A stretch of DNA of 64,000 nt, from NCBI RefSeq assembly GCF_009877425.1, contig NZ_WXEY01000006.1:62001-126000 (forward strand). Reading direction: 5' to 3'. Shown here piece by piece: positions 20,901-28,465 of the stretch; positions within the stretch are counted from its first letter, which is position 1; each line of letters opens with the position of its first letter. The DNA is from Heliomicrobium undosum. Its GTDB lineage: Bacteria > Bacillota > Desulfitobacteriia > Heliobacteriales > Heliobacteriaceae. The translations under genes were made by a program, and so were the position numbers. Below the pieces are notes generated by a model. The model searched no databases, was not told where the DNA came from, and saw nothing but the letters and a program-made list of their open reading frames with translations.

Positions 20901-21959
20901 GAGGAACCGGTTCCTGTCCGGGTCATAGGCGGTTACCGGCATCCGGTCTCCGGGTGTGGCCGTGCCATAGGCCGCAAAGGCCAGTTGAATATCCGCTTGT
21001 TCCTGGCTGACGCCCAGTTCGGACAAGGGAAGGGCAAACTCGTACACCTTGTGCTGATACCCGACTGCATCGGTATAGGTAAAGCCGGGCGAGCCCCACT
21101 TCGTTTCCGGCACGGACACCTTGAATTCCTTTACCGCACTACCCGTTTTTACATATACCTTGGCGTAATCCTTGTTCCCGTCCATCGTGTTGTCGGGGGT
21201 AAAGTCCATCGCAATATAAAGGTTCTCTTCATCGTTCATCACCCAAGCGTAGGTGTCGCCGGCCGGGTGACCGGAGCCGGGCACGACGCGCTCTTTCATA
21301 AAGGGCGATCGATCTTTTGTCTCGCTGATATCGCCATCCACTGACAAACGGGCCGTTGCCGAATCAAGACGGTAAGAATAAAAGGATGATTCTCCAGTGA
21401 TTTGCCGGTACGTGTTTTCCAAGGGGAAGTGAAAGGGCACGTCGCTGATGGTGGGCGTTTCGATCCTGGCGCTGACGGCGATAATTCCATCAACCCTTCC
21501 GGCGGGGAAAGTCAGTTCCAGACCCTTTTCGCCGATGTCGATCACATCAAAGTCCTTGCCGGTCAACTTTTTTAAGGCCAGGGTGTTGGCCGAGTCTGTG
21601 GATGACGGCGGGGCATCGCCCAGCAACACGGCGTCCAGATGCGCCGCGCCGCCGCCTTGTTTTGTGAGGCGAAGGGAAACCGGTCGGTTGTCACCGGGCA
21701 GAAGCGCCGAAAGATCCGCCACGGCTTCCCGCAGGTGCTTGTCAAAAGGGAGAGCGGCGGCCTCCTCCCATCCTTCGCTCTTTTTCACTTGAACGATGAT
21801 CTGCCCGTTGGGCTTTGCCGGTTGGGATGCCCTGTAACCGGACGGCAATTCTGCGCCTTCCAGGGCAAAGGCTGCTGGACATAAGCCAAGAGAGGTTGTT
21901 GTCAGCGTTATAAGAAAAGCAAGCATACAGGTCAGGGGAAAAATCTTTTTCATTTTCAC
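17976..21959 (-). CDS. Large secreted protein with two tandem beta-propellers and a Big2 domain
   Basis: A 1327-residue protein with a Sec signal peptide (cleavage near AFA, about residue 32). Regions in order: an unassigned N-terminal part; a segment like carbohydrate-binding/DOMON domains (about 205-330, DGDISETKD, NLYIAMDFTPDN); five to six repeats of the type YLIVWEDYR...IYGQLLNADG (about 330-690). Then come seven repeats of the type ISADGRYVVFSS...LVDNDTNGEYDVFLHD (about 735-1125) with calcium-loop-like DxDxNG motifs, a Big2 Ig-like domain (about 1150-1225), and a C-terminal beta domain. It is probably extracellular or wall-associated. GTG 21959 follows GGGAGAG; an ATG two codons later is equally usable. 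It is monocistronic. I do not recognise a catalytic domain. Confidence 0.85.
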   Translation of the reverse strand: MKMKKIFPLTCMLAFLITLTTTSLGLCPAAFALEGAELPSGYRASQPAKPNGQIIVQVKKSEGWEEAAALPFDKHLREAVADLSALLPGDNRPVSLRLTKQGGGAAHLDAVLLGDAPPSSTDSANTLALKKLTGKDFDVIDIGEKGLELTFPAGRVDGIIAVSARIETPTISDVPFHFPLENTYRQITGESSFYSYRLDSATARLSVDGDISETKDRSPFMKERVVPGSGHPAGDTYAWVMNDEENLYIAMDFTPDNTMDGNKDYAKVYVKTGSAVKEFKVSVPETKWGSPGFTYTDAVGYQHKVYEFALPLSELGVSQEQADIQLAFAAYGTATPGDRMPVTAYDPDRNRFLSVYYNFGNGSKVYGEFINAQGVDGEAFEIGEMNDYGSLEDEPLTVAYGVYGIDTPCYLAVWKKYIYDGSTWRDVVFGQFLRADDGLLLGDGIILADTDAVPSGQHPSVAYDSVNKRYLIVWEDYRYPQTGDRTHNIYGQLLNADGTLNGSNFIISENGSAEQYDPFVAFDSGNVKYLVLWQDFRSMNYNDIYGQFVNPDGSLFYVNGLNDNFVIANAGVNKYDPVTVFDNRNNRFLAAWEQGAPGYRDIYGKLLTLAGASLTLSADLPISTAAGNQGNPSIAFNESEEQFLAVWSDDRNSYDTNMDVYAQRVNADGSLYPDTGDSAANVAIATSAARENGAWVSANWRENDFLVAFTNSGSNPYYLTYNVYPPPSPDFTIERVSVGSNDSETNAESRFPTISADGRYVAFSSGAGNLPGASSPFTQIYVKDKQTGEVTLISVNTQGAPANGQSAVGSISADGKFVAFESYASDLVPGDTNGTYDIFVRDLVSGTTERVSVHSNGAEGSGASTRPSISGDGRYVVFESISSNLVDNDTNYTPDRDIFIHDRVTHSTKRLSVDSYGNQVFGDCNSPYISQNGKFVVFASMAANFLPSDTDTKKDIFLIDLETGSFSMVSVSSSSVKGNDTSDHPSVSNDGRFIVFESVADNLVENDNNHERDIFLRDTVNNQTTRVSLSSAGQEGTALKPSEMAHISADGRYVVFSSYADNLVDNDTNGEYDVFLHELASGETTRLSLSGEGQEGNQESWRPFISSNGRYVVFESLAGNLVNGDTNQVFDIFTVDRGVDEGNLTLKAVTLDSYAYRIDVNQTHQTMVTAMYIDGTHGDISSNAVTVYTSSNPSVASVDATGKVTAHSQGTAVIRVEHGGKKATAFVAIGPARAYNYEINPGNVSVSEGHIDVSIVVAGTGPAKALFTLLEDGVPVAASTQAVNGSGTVNASFGQYQEDRAYLVRVLIWDSAETMKALAWPKMIPIP

Positions 21960-22043
21960 GACAAATCACTCTCCCGGCCTTTTTCATTGCCTTTATCATA
22001 CTATTGTCGTTTCCATCACATCAACAATAATGGCAAAAAATTC

Positions 22044-22069
22044 GCGGGCATTCGACAATTTATGCCCGC
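22044..22069 (-). terminator. Terminator-like hairpin without an obvious gene
   Basis: GCGGGCAT (22044-22051) pairs with ATGCCCGC (22062-22069) and is followed on the minus strand by GAATTTTTTG. It lies between two divergent genes, so no minus-strand gene ends here. It may be a relic or may prevent antisense read-through. Confidence 0.4.
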
Positions 22070-22163
22070 TCATTTGATTTGACAGCAACCCCGCAGAGGA
22101 TATACGCTGGAGTCAGGTTTTGAATCAGGATGTTGCACTGCCGATCTATTGAGGAGGACCATC

Positions 22164-22766
22164 ATGGATTTCGTCGCAATCGACTTTGAGACGGCCAACG
22201 GCGCCCGCAACAGCGCCTGCGCCATCGGCTTGACCGTGGTGGCCGGCGGCAAGGCCGTCGAAAGTTGTTCCTGGCTGATCCGCCCGCCGGTGCTCTATTT
22301 TCCCTTTACATACATCCACGGCATCACCGCCGAACAGGTGAAAGACGAACCGACCTTCGACATGCTCTGGCCCACGCTGCTCCCCTACCTGCAGGGACAA
22401 CTGCTGGTGGCCCACAATGTGTCTTTCGACAAAGGCGTCTTAGAGAGCACGCTGAAACACTACGGGTTGTCCCTTCCGGAGTCCTGCTATATCTGCTCCG
22501 TGGAGACGGCCCGAAAAACGTGGCCTTCTTTACGCAACCACAAACTGAACACAGTCGCTGAATTTCTCGGCGTTCAATTGAACCACCACGATGCGCGAGA
22601 TGACGCCTACGCGGCGGCGCAAATCATCCTCCATGCCTTGAAGTCGCATCAAGTGACGTCGGTGAAAAACCTCGTTCAAAAACTCCCGTTAAAGTTGTAT
22701 GTAACGAAGCAAGAGGGAACCGGCATGCATTCCATACCCTCTCATGGAACGAATATTACAGGTTAA
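22164..22766 (+). CDS. DnaQ-like DEDDh 3'-5' exonuclease
   Basis: A 200-residue stand-alone exonuclease of the DNA polymerase III epsilon family. Exo I has DFVAIDFETAN (Asp and Glu ligands) near residues 2-12, Exo II has LVAHNVSFD, and Exo III has HHDARDDAYAAA with the His/Asp pair. ATG 22164 was chosen, with GAGGAGG 7 bases upstream. The tail beyond about 165 is not conserved. The gene is flanked by a bidirectional terminator shared with ssb. Role in repair or proofreading is inferred from family only. Confidence 0.9.
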   Translation: MDFVAIDFETANGARNSACAIGLTVVAGGKAVESCSWLIRPPVLYFPFTYIHGITAEQVKDEPTFDMLWPTLLPYLQGQLLVAHNVSFDKGVLESTLKHYGLSLPESCYICSVETARKTWPSLRNHKLNTVAEFLGVQLNHHDARDDAYAAAQIILHALKSHQVTSVKNLVQKLPLKLYVTKQEGTGMHSIPSHGTNITG

Positions 22767-22774
22767 AACAAAAA

Positions 22775-22810
22775 CCCCGCGCAATCCGAATGGGATTCTT
22801 GCGCGGGGTT
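22775..22810. terminator. Bidirectional terminator between exonuclease and ssb
   Basis: CCCCGCGCAA (22775-22784) pairs with TTGCGCGGGG (22799-22808) with A/T tracts on both sides, between convergent genes. Confidence 0.85.
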
Positions 22811-22828
22811 TTCTGTCGATGTCGTTTT

Positions 22829-23398
22829 TTAGAAGGGCAGATCGTCTTCCCCAGGCGGATCGGGGAAAGAAATCTCGCTGCCGCCATATCCGCCGCCGCC
22901 ATAGCCACCGCCAGAGGGCGCGCCAAAACCGGAAGCGCCGCCGCCGTAGCCGCCGCCACCGGCCGGACCGCCATAACCGGCGCCGGACCCGGACCCGGCC
23001 CCCATGCCCGCTCCTGCGCCCATGCCAGCGCCGGCAGCAGCGCCCACGCCGCCACCCTGGCCTTCGCCGCGCTCCAGGAAACGGACCGTATCGGCGACAA
23101 CCTCCACGACGGAACGCTTCTGGCCGGACTGCTGGTCCGTCCAAGAACGGGTCTGCAGGCGGCCGTCGATGGCGACGAGCCGGCCCTTATGTAGGTACTG
23201 GGAACAGGTGACCGCCTGCTGGTTCCAGACGTTGACGGTAAACCAATCGGTGATTTTTTCCGCGCCGGCCTGTCGCTGGTTCGACGACTGGGGCCGGTCG
23301 ACGGCGATGCTGAAGGAGCAGACAGGGATGCCGCTGTTGGTATGACGCAGTTCCGGATCCCTGCCGAGGCGGCCGATGAGGATCACCCGGTTCAACAT
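22829..23398 (-). CDS. ssb: Single-stranded DNA-binding protein
   Basis: A 189-residue SSB. The OB fold occupies residues 1-110 (MLNRVILIGRLGRDPELRHT; WFTVNVWN). A long low-complexity Gly/Ala/Ser-rich linker (about 112-175) leads to the acidic tip EDDLPF that recruits partner proteins. ATG 23398 follows AAGGAG at 9 bases; a TTG two codons earlier is less likely. It is not in the usual rpsF-ssb-rpsR operon, so this may be one of two ssb copies; that cannot be tested here. The linker is more Gly-rich than usual. Confidence 0.95.
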   Translation of the reverse strand: MLNRVILIGRLGRDPELRHTNSGIPVCSFSIAVDRPQSSNQRQAGAEKITDWFTVNVWNQQAVTCSQYLHKGRLVAIDGRLQTRSWTDQQSGQKRSVVEVVADTVRFLERGEGQGGGVGAAAGAGMGAGAGMGAGSGSGAGYGGPAGGGGYGGGASGFGAPSGGGYGGGGYGGSEISFPDPPGEDDLPF

Positions 23399-23492
23399 AA
23401 CCAATTTCTCCTTTTCATACCATTTATTTGAAGTTTAGCATGGAATTCGAGTCCGATCAACCGGCTTCCGCAAATTCCACTGTGATCACCGG

Positions 23493-24593
23493 TTACACGT
23501 TGAAGCGGAAGTGAACCACATCGCCGTCTTTCATCACATACTCCTTGCCTTCGAGCCGCTGCACCCCTTTTTCGCGGGCGGCTGTCTGGCTGCCGCAGGT
23601 CACCAGGTCGTCATAAGCCGTCACCTCGGCCCGAATGAAACCCCGCTCAAAATCAGTGTGGATGACGCCGGCCGCCTGAGGCGCCTTCGTTCCCCGGGTG
23701 ATCGTCCAGGCCCGGACCTCCTGGACCCCGGCGGTGAAGTAGGTGATCAGGCCGAGCAGGGTGTAGGTCTCCCGGATCAGCCGGTCGAGGCCGGACTCTT
23801 CCAGTCCCAGATCCTGCAGGAAAACGGTCCGCTCCTCCGGATCGGTCAACTCGGCGATCTCGGCCTCAATCTTGGCGCAGATGACGACGACGCCGGCGCC
23901 TTCCCGGTCGGCCCTGGCGCGCACCTCTTGGACGAGGGCATTGTCGGCCTTGCCGAGATCCTCCTCGGAGACGTTGGCCACATAGAGGACCGGCTTGCTC
24001 GTCAGCAAAAACTGGTTGCGGACGATTTCCGCCTCTTCCGGCGTCCAGTCGATGGAACGGGCCGGTTTTTCATCCTCGAAGGCGGCGCAAAGCCGCTGCA
24101 ACACAGCCAACTCTTGCTGGGCCTTTTTATCGCCGGATTTGAGCATCTTCTGCACCCGATCCATGCGGCGCTCCACCGCCTCCATGTCGGAGAGGATCAG
24201 TTCCAGTTCGATCGTGTCGATGTCGCGCATTGGCGACACCTTGCCATCGACGTGGGTCACGTCAGGGTCTTCAAAACAGCGGACGACGTGGATCACGGCG
24301 TCCACCTCGCGGATGTGGGACAGGAACTTGTTGCCGAGCCCTTCGCCCTTGGAGGCGCCCCGGACGAGGCCGGCAATATCAACAAACCGCACGACGGCGG
24401 GAACCACCCGGTTCGGTTTGACCATCTCGGTCAGCTTGTCCAACCGGGGATCGGGAACCTCCACCACGCCCACGTTCGGTTCGATGGTGCAGAAGGGATA
24501 ATTGGCGGCTTCCGCGCCCGCCTTTGTGATGGCATTGAACAGGGTGGACTTGCCCACGTTGGGCAACCCGACGATACCCGCCTGGACCGGCAC
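23493..24593 (-). CDS. ychF: Redox-regulated ATPase YchF (Obg-like)
   Basis: A 366-residue member of the Obg/YchF P-loop family that binds ATP preferentially and associates with ribosomes. It shows G1 GLPNVGKSTLFNA near 9-21, G3 DIAGLVRGASKGEGLG, the modified G4 segment, a coiled-coil insertion and a C-terminal TGS domain (YDDLVTCGS...GKEYVMKDGDVVHFRFNV, ending at 366). The GTG at 24593 gives the family N terminus. Divergent from the small membrane protein at 24789. Probably monocistronic. Confidence 0.96.
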   Translation of the reverse strand: MPVQAGIVGLPNVGKSTLFNAITKAGAEAANYPFCTIEPNVGVVEVPDPRLDKLTEMVKPNRVVPAVVRFVDIAGLVRGASKGEGLGNKFLSHIREVDAVIHVVRCFEDPDVTHVDGKVSPMRDIDTIELELILSDMEAVERRMDRVQKMLKSGDKKAQQELAVLQRLCAAFEDEKPARSIDWTPEEAEIVRNQFLLTSKPVLYVANVSEEDLGKADNALVQEVRARADREGAGVVVICAKIEAEIAELTDPEERTVFLQDLGLEESGLDRLIRETYTLLGLITYFTAGVQEVRAWTITRGTKAPQAAGVIHTDFERGFIRAEVTAYDDLVTCGSQTAAREKGVQRLEGKEYVMKDGDVVHFRFNV

Positions 24594-24698
24594 AACGAAT
24601 CAACTCCCGATGGTATTTTACACTTTGCCACCGTTTAGTTTAGACCAAGGCCTGTGGGAATGCAAGGACCTGAGCCGAACCTGCGCCCCGCGACGGAA

Positions 24699-24731
24699 GC
24701 AACAGGCGGCCACCGCAAGCGCCGCTGTTGC
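24699..24731. promoter_or_regulatory. Stem-loop in the leader between ychF and a small membrane gene
   Basis: GCAACAG (24699-24705) with CGGC pairs with GCCG and CTGTTGC (24721-24731), an 11-bp stem with one bulged base. It lies about 55 bases before the start codon of the 47-residue protein and may be an mRNA leader structure. No T tract follows. Confidence 0.4.
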
Positions 24732-24788
24732 CACTTGGTCGCCTGCGGCATAGGTTGTGCTGAGAACCCGTTACGGGGAGGTGCGACC

Positions 24789-24932
24789 ATGGCCGGGCGC
24801 GGCAGTTCCGACTGGTTCGGCAAGCTGGAACGATGGAAAGACGTTTTGGAGGATGACAAGGGACAGATCATCCTCCTCGTCGGGATCGTCATTCTGTCTA
24901 TCGTTTTCAGTTCCATCTTCAAAGACGACTGA
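24789..24932 (+). CDS. Small single-pass membrane protein, 47 residues
   Basis: Begins MAGRGSSDWFGKLERWKDVLEDDKG, a charged amphipathic head, followed by one transmembrane helix (IILLVGIVILSIVFSSIF, about 27-44) and a KDD tail. The ATG is preceded by GGGGAGG at 7 bases, strong support for translation. Upstream in-frame codons have no SD. Divergent from ychF; about 130 bases before the next gene. I do not recognise the family. Size and topology resemble membrane microproteins that modulate larger complexes, but no partner is evident. Confidence 0.7.
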   Translation: MAGRGSSDWFGKLERWKDVLEDDKGQIILLVGIVILSIVFSSIFKDD

Positions 24933-25066
24933 GACGAGGCAATGCGCATGCGCAGACAACCATTATTTTTTAAAAATAATTTCATGAGAATTTAGGCCTC
25001 TCGTCCCGGGGGTTATAGTAAAATAAAAATGACTCCTAACCGCCGCTCAGCAAGGGAGCTACAACG

Positions 25067-26173
25067 ATGGTTGATGAACAGAACTCTCCATTTGACGAAG
25101 CATTGAATATCGACAGCCTCTCTGTTGAGGATCTGGAAGCCGACCTGCTGCGCCTCCAAGCGGAACCGGCGGAGGCTGCTTCAACGCCGGATGCGCTTGC
25201 GGCGTTCGGCAACATCGACGGCATCACCGGCATCGATGCCATCGCCAGCGCCCTTGACGGCCCTTCCGATGGGCTGGAGGCGCTGACGGGCATCGGCGGA
25301 TCCGCCGGCGGGAACGCCGGTGGGAACATCGGTGGGCGTTCCGGCGCCAACGCTGACGACATTGCCGCCCACGTAAACCCTACCGCGAAACTCGGCGGCC
25401 TCTTTGCAGGCCTCGCCGCCACGATGGGCCAAGCACCGGCGAAACTGCGCAAGAACCGCTGGGTCACCTACGGTCTCGCCTTTTTGCTCCTGATCCCTCT
25501 CGCAGTCGGCCTTGTCTGGGGGCTCAACCGCGCCTGGGACCATTACATGACGCCGCCGGAAGCCTACCCGCCGGAACGCTTGGCCGAGTACACCCAATCC
25601 GCCAAGGTGGTGCGCCTGCATATGCAGGGCGGCTTTGAACGGCTGGGACAAGCCATCACGCTGAACGACAAGCACCTCATCGAACAAGCCTTGACCGATT
25701 CATCCCCCCGCCGCCATGACGCCGAACAGGCGATCAGCGACTGGCAGGGTTTCTTTTCCCAATACCGCCAGTTTGAAAAACCGGCGTTCGACATCCGCGT
25801 CTTTCTCGTGCGCGATGTGGAGATCGCGCCTGAGCAGAACATCGTGGAGGCCGTCGCCGACGTGAGCACCTACAGTTCCTACCAGGTCAACAACCGGCGC
25901 CTGGAGCGGAGCGTCGATTACGAGTTATGGGTGCGCCTGGTCTACCTGGACGGTCACTGGCGTCTCGATGACTACCGGAACGTCGGGGAAGGGACGGCGG
26001 GACATGCCGGAGCCGGCACCAAGGTCAGCAGCGACGTGGACCGCTTGGATCGGAACCTCCTCCAAGGCGGTTCCCGCAGCAATGCCGCCAACCGCATCGC
26101 CGTTGCTCCGGCGCGACCGGCGAGCCGCCTCTTCGGCCCGCTCCCAGCGGATCTCGGCAGCAGTCTCCAATAA
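25067..26173 (+). CDS. Single-pass membrane protein with extracytoplasmic NTF2-like domain
   Basis: 368 residues: an acidic N-terminal region (1-60), a Gly/Ala-rich linker, a transmembrane helix (about 143-160, WVTYGLAFLLLIPLAVGLVWG), an extracytoplasmic domain (about 165-310) and a disordered tail. The segment VDYELWVRLVYLDGHWRLDDYRN (residues about 285-307) resembles the end of NTF2/IMS-like domains, with a strand-turn-strand and terminal tryptophan. The ATG follows AAGGGAG at good distance. Function unknown; the topology suggests an envelope sensor or scaffold. Flanked by a small membrane gene upstream and a bidirectional terminator downstream. Confidence 0.75.
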   Translation: MVDEQNSPFDEALNIDSLSVEDLEADLLRLQAEPAEAASTPDALAAFGNIDGITGIDAIASALDGPSDGLEALTGIGGSAGGNAGGNIGGRSGANADDIAAHVNPTAKLGGLFAGLAATMGQAPAKLRKNRWVTYGLAFLLLIPLAVGLVWGLNRAWDHYMTPPEAYPPERLAEYTQSAKVVRLHMQGGFERLGQAITLNDKHLIEQALTDSSPRRHDAEQAISDWQGFFSQYRQFEKPAFDIRVFLVRDVEIAPEQNIVEAVADVSTYSSYQVNNRRLERSVDYELWVRLVYLDGHWRLDDYRNVGEGTAGHAGAGTKVSSDVDRLDRNLLQGGSRSNAANRIAVAPARPASRLFGPLPADLGSSLQ

Positions 26174-26248
26174 CAATAAGGCCAGATCCCTGCGTTCAAT
26201 CCCCATGGATGGAACACCTCCACCCTGTAGTATTGCCTCAATAATGGA

Positions 26249-26293
26249 AAAAAGCGCATCCCGCGCCCAGCCGGCGGGGAATGCGCTTTTTTT
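26249..26293. terminator. Bidirectional terminator
   Basis: AAAGCGCAT (26251-26259) pairs with ATGCGCTTT (26281-26289), with inner CCC/GGGG pairing and A/T tracts on both sides, between the convergent NTF2-like and DUF951 genes. Confidence 0.85.
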
Positions 26294-26302
26294 GCTTTCG
26301 GC

Positions 26303-26512
26303 CTATTTTTTCGGCGGCTCCGGTTCACCCACGCGGGCGATGACCGCCTTGACCGCCTTTTCAAACTTCACCCGCGGGATCAGCACCTGGTGGTCGCATC
26401 CGAGGCAACGGATGCGAAAGTCCATGCCTGTTCGCGTAATCTCCCAGTCCGTCGACCCACAGGGATGGGTCTTGCGCAGGCGTACCTTGTCGCCGATGGA
26501 ATAGTGGGCCAT
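26303..26512 (-). CDS. DUF951 family protein
   Basis: A 69-residue protein with the DUF951 pattern: YSIGDKVRLRKTHPCGSTDW, then RIRCLGCDHQVLIPRVKFEK. A C...CLGC set could bind a metal. ATG 26512 follows GAGG at 8 bases. It is encoded right after mscS, as in many clostridia, and probably forms the end of that operon. Biochemical function unknown. Confidence 0.88.
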   Translation of the reverse strand: MAHYSIGDKVRLRKTHPCGSTDWEITRTGMDFRIRCLGCDHQVLIPRVKFEKAVKAVIARVGEPEPPKK

Positions 26513-26517
26513 GCCGC

Positions 26518-27444
26518 TCACCTCATTTGCAAAGAACCGTCGCCGGTCGACGCCGTCTCCAGGCTGGATCCCCGTGCATAGGGGACCAGCACCTGCCGCG
26601 GATAGGGAATCTCGATGCCGGCGCGGTCCAGGGCCATCTTAAAGCGACGGCGCATCTCCCGTTCGACCCGCCATTGCTCCATCGGAACCGTTTTGGCGAT
26701 GACCCGGATCACCACCTCAGAGGGGCCCAGGTTGCTGACACCAAGCACCGAGGGACCTTCCTTGATCAGTTCGGCCCATTCCTCGGCCAGTTCCTTCGCC
26801 GCCGCCTCCAACACCACCAAGGCCCGGTCGATGTCCTCCTCATAGGCGACACCGATATCGACAAGCGCCTGGATGGGGCCGCGACTCCGGTTGCTCACCT
26901 CTTTGATTTGGCCGTTGGGGATGATGTGCAGTTCCCCCGTAAAGTCGCGCAGTTTGGACACCCGCAGGCCGATTTCCTCGACGATGCCCGAGTACTTGCC
27001 GATGGTGACGAACTCGCCGACGGCGTACTGATTCTCAAAGATGATAAAAAAGCCGGTAAACACGTCGCGCACCAGGCTCTGGGCGCCGAAACCGACGGCC
27101 AAGCCGACGACGCCGGCCCCGGCCAGCAGCGCCTGGGTCTGAACGCCGAAGACGGTGTTCAGGATCTCGATGGCCACGATAAAAAAGACGCTGTAAAAGA
27201 GCAGGCTCTTCAACAAGGTCGCCAAGGTGGCGCCCCGCTTTTCGTCAATGATGCTGACGCCGAGGCGCCGGCGAAAGACCTGATCGATCGCCTTGTTCCC
27301 AAATCGGAAGGCCAGCCAGGCCAGAGACATTGCAAAGAGGAGATGGGCCGACCCGGCCACAAAGGCGGCGATCGGCTGCGCCCATTCCTCCAATCCCATC
27401 GCTATGGCTCGTTCCCGGACAAACTGAGACAGCCAAGTCAGCAT
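26518..27444 (-). CDS. MscS-family mechanosensitive channel
   Basis: About 308 residues. Three N-terminal transmembrane helices end in the pore helix (LLAGAGVVGLAVGFGAQSLV) typical of MscS, followed by the beta domain (FENQYAVGEFVTIGKYSGIVEEIGLR) and the C-terminal alpha/beta domain with IPNGQI. It opens under membrane tension to release solutes. I choose ATG 27444, just after GAGGTGGGAT; a GTG at 27456 overlaps the upstream stop. Translational coupling to the HEAT-repeat gene upstream is likely. Confidence 0.92.
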   Translation of the reverse strand: MLTWLSQFVRERAIAMGLEEWAQPIAAFVAGSAHLLFAMSLAWLAFRFGNKAIDQVFRRRLGVSIIDEKRGATLATLLKSLLFYSVFFIVAIEILNTVFGVQTQALLAGAGVVGLAVGFGAQSLVRDVFTGFFIIFENQYAVGEFVTIGKYSGIVEEIGLRVSKLRDFTGELHIIPNGQIKEVSNRSRGPIQALVDIGVAYEEDIDRALVVLEAAAKELAEEWAELIKEGPSVLGVSNLGPSEVVIRVIAKTVPMEQWRVEREMRRRFKMALDRAGIEIPYPRQVLVPYARGSSLETASTGDGSLQMR

Positions 27445-27452
27445 ATCCCACC

Positions 27453-28460
27453 TCACACCTCTGCTATGTAATGGAGCGCCTGGCGCGCGCAGCCGCTGAC
27501 CCGGTAGTCCTCGTCAGCCAGGCAGTCGGTGAGCGCCTGCCGGACCGCCTCACGGAACGTCTCCCGGGCTTCCCGTTGCTGCGGCTCGGCGTTCCGGTCG
27601 ATCAGGTCGAGGGCTGCTAATCGTCCCAGGGCGCGGGCCGCTTCGGCGCGCACCCGGGCATCGGCGTCACGGGCAGCCGCCACCAGTTCGGGCGCCAGAT
27701 CCCCCCGGGCCAGCAGTCCCGCCGTCTCGGCGGCCCGGGCCCGCACCGCCGCCTCGGGATCACCCAATCCCGCGCGTAGGCAGGCTTCCAGGCTGTCCAC
27801 CGCCTCCCCGTCAGCCGGCGGGCCGAAGGAGGCCAAGACCTCCCAGGCACGCATGCGCGACAGTTCCTGCGCGTCCCCGGTCATCGCCAGGAGGCGGCGC
27901 CAGATGACCGGACCGTCGACAGAACGGCGCGCCGCCAGTCCCCGAGCGGCCCGGTCGATCCAGGGGCCGCCGTCGGGACGGGCGAGCAGGTCGAGGAAAA
28001 AATCGGTCACTTGCCTATCCGCCACCTGGGCCAGGTAGGCCGTCGCCGCCAGGCCGACCGCCGGCGACCGGTCGAGGACGGCCGCCTGCAAGAGCGGCAT
28101 CGCTTCCGGCAGCAGGAGCGGCCCCAAGGCCTCGATCACCTGCTCCTTCGGTCCTGACTGGGGCGCCGCCATCACCGCCCGCCAGTGCTCCTCCAACCGG
28201 AGGATGCGGGCCAGCCGCCAGGCGGGGCTGGAAGGCGCCGACTGGGCCGCTTCGGCCTGCACCGCTTCCTGCCACCAGCGGCTGCGCTCCTCCGGCGACG
28301 CCGCCAGCAACCGGGCGAGCCGTTCCTGCTGCGGGACGATGGCCTCCCGGAGTTGGCGGAGCATGTGGCGGACCTGCTCCGGCGGGTCTTCTGCCGCCTG
28401 GGTCTTCCAGGAACGCCAGGCTCGCCAGCGCCGCCAGAAAGGTTCCTTATCCTTGCTCAT
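27453..28460 (-). CDS. HEAT-repeat protein
   Basis: 335 residues, rich in Ala, Arg and Leu. From about residue 90 there are repeated helical pairs such as PAVGLAATAYLAQVADRQV, DPEAAVRARAAETAGLLARG and DARVRAEAARALGRLAALD, the pattern of HEAT or phycobilisome-lyase-like repeats, i.e. a protein-protein interaction solenoid. The N-terminal 60 residues are basic and tryptophan-rich. The stop overlaps the alternative start of mscS and the start lies 6 bases after the DsrE-family stop, so these genes form one operon. Partner unknown. Confidence 0.78.
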   Translation of the reverse strand: MSKDKEPFWRRWRAWRSWKTQAAEDPPEQVRHMLRQLREAIVPQQERLARLLAASPEERSRWWQEAVQAEAAQSAPSSPAWRLARILRLEEHWRAVMAAPQSGPKEQVIEALGPLLLPEAMPLLQAAVLDRSPAVGLAATAYLAQVADRQVTDFFLDLLARPDGGPWIDRAARGLAARRSVDGPVIWRRLLAMTGDAQELSRMRAWEVLASFGPPADGEAVDSLEACLRAGLGDPEAAVRARAAETAGLLARGDLAPELVAAARDADARVRAEAARALGRLAALDLIDRNAEPQQREARETFREAVRQALTDCLADEDYRVSGCARQALHYIAEV

Positions 28461-28465
28461 CGCCG

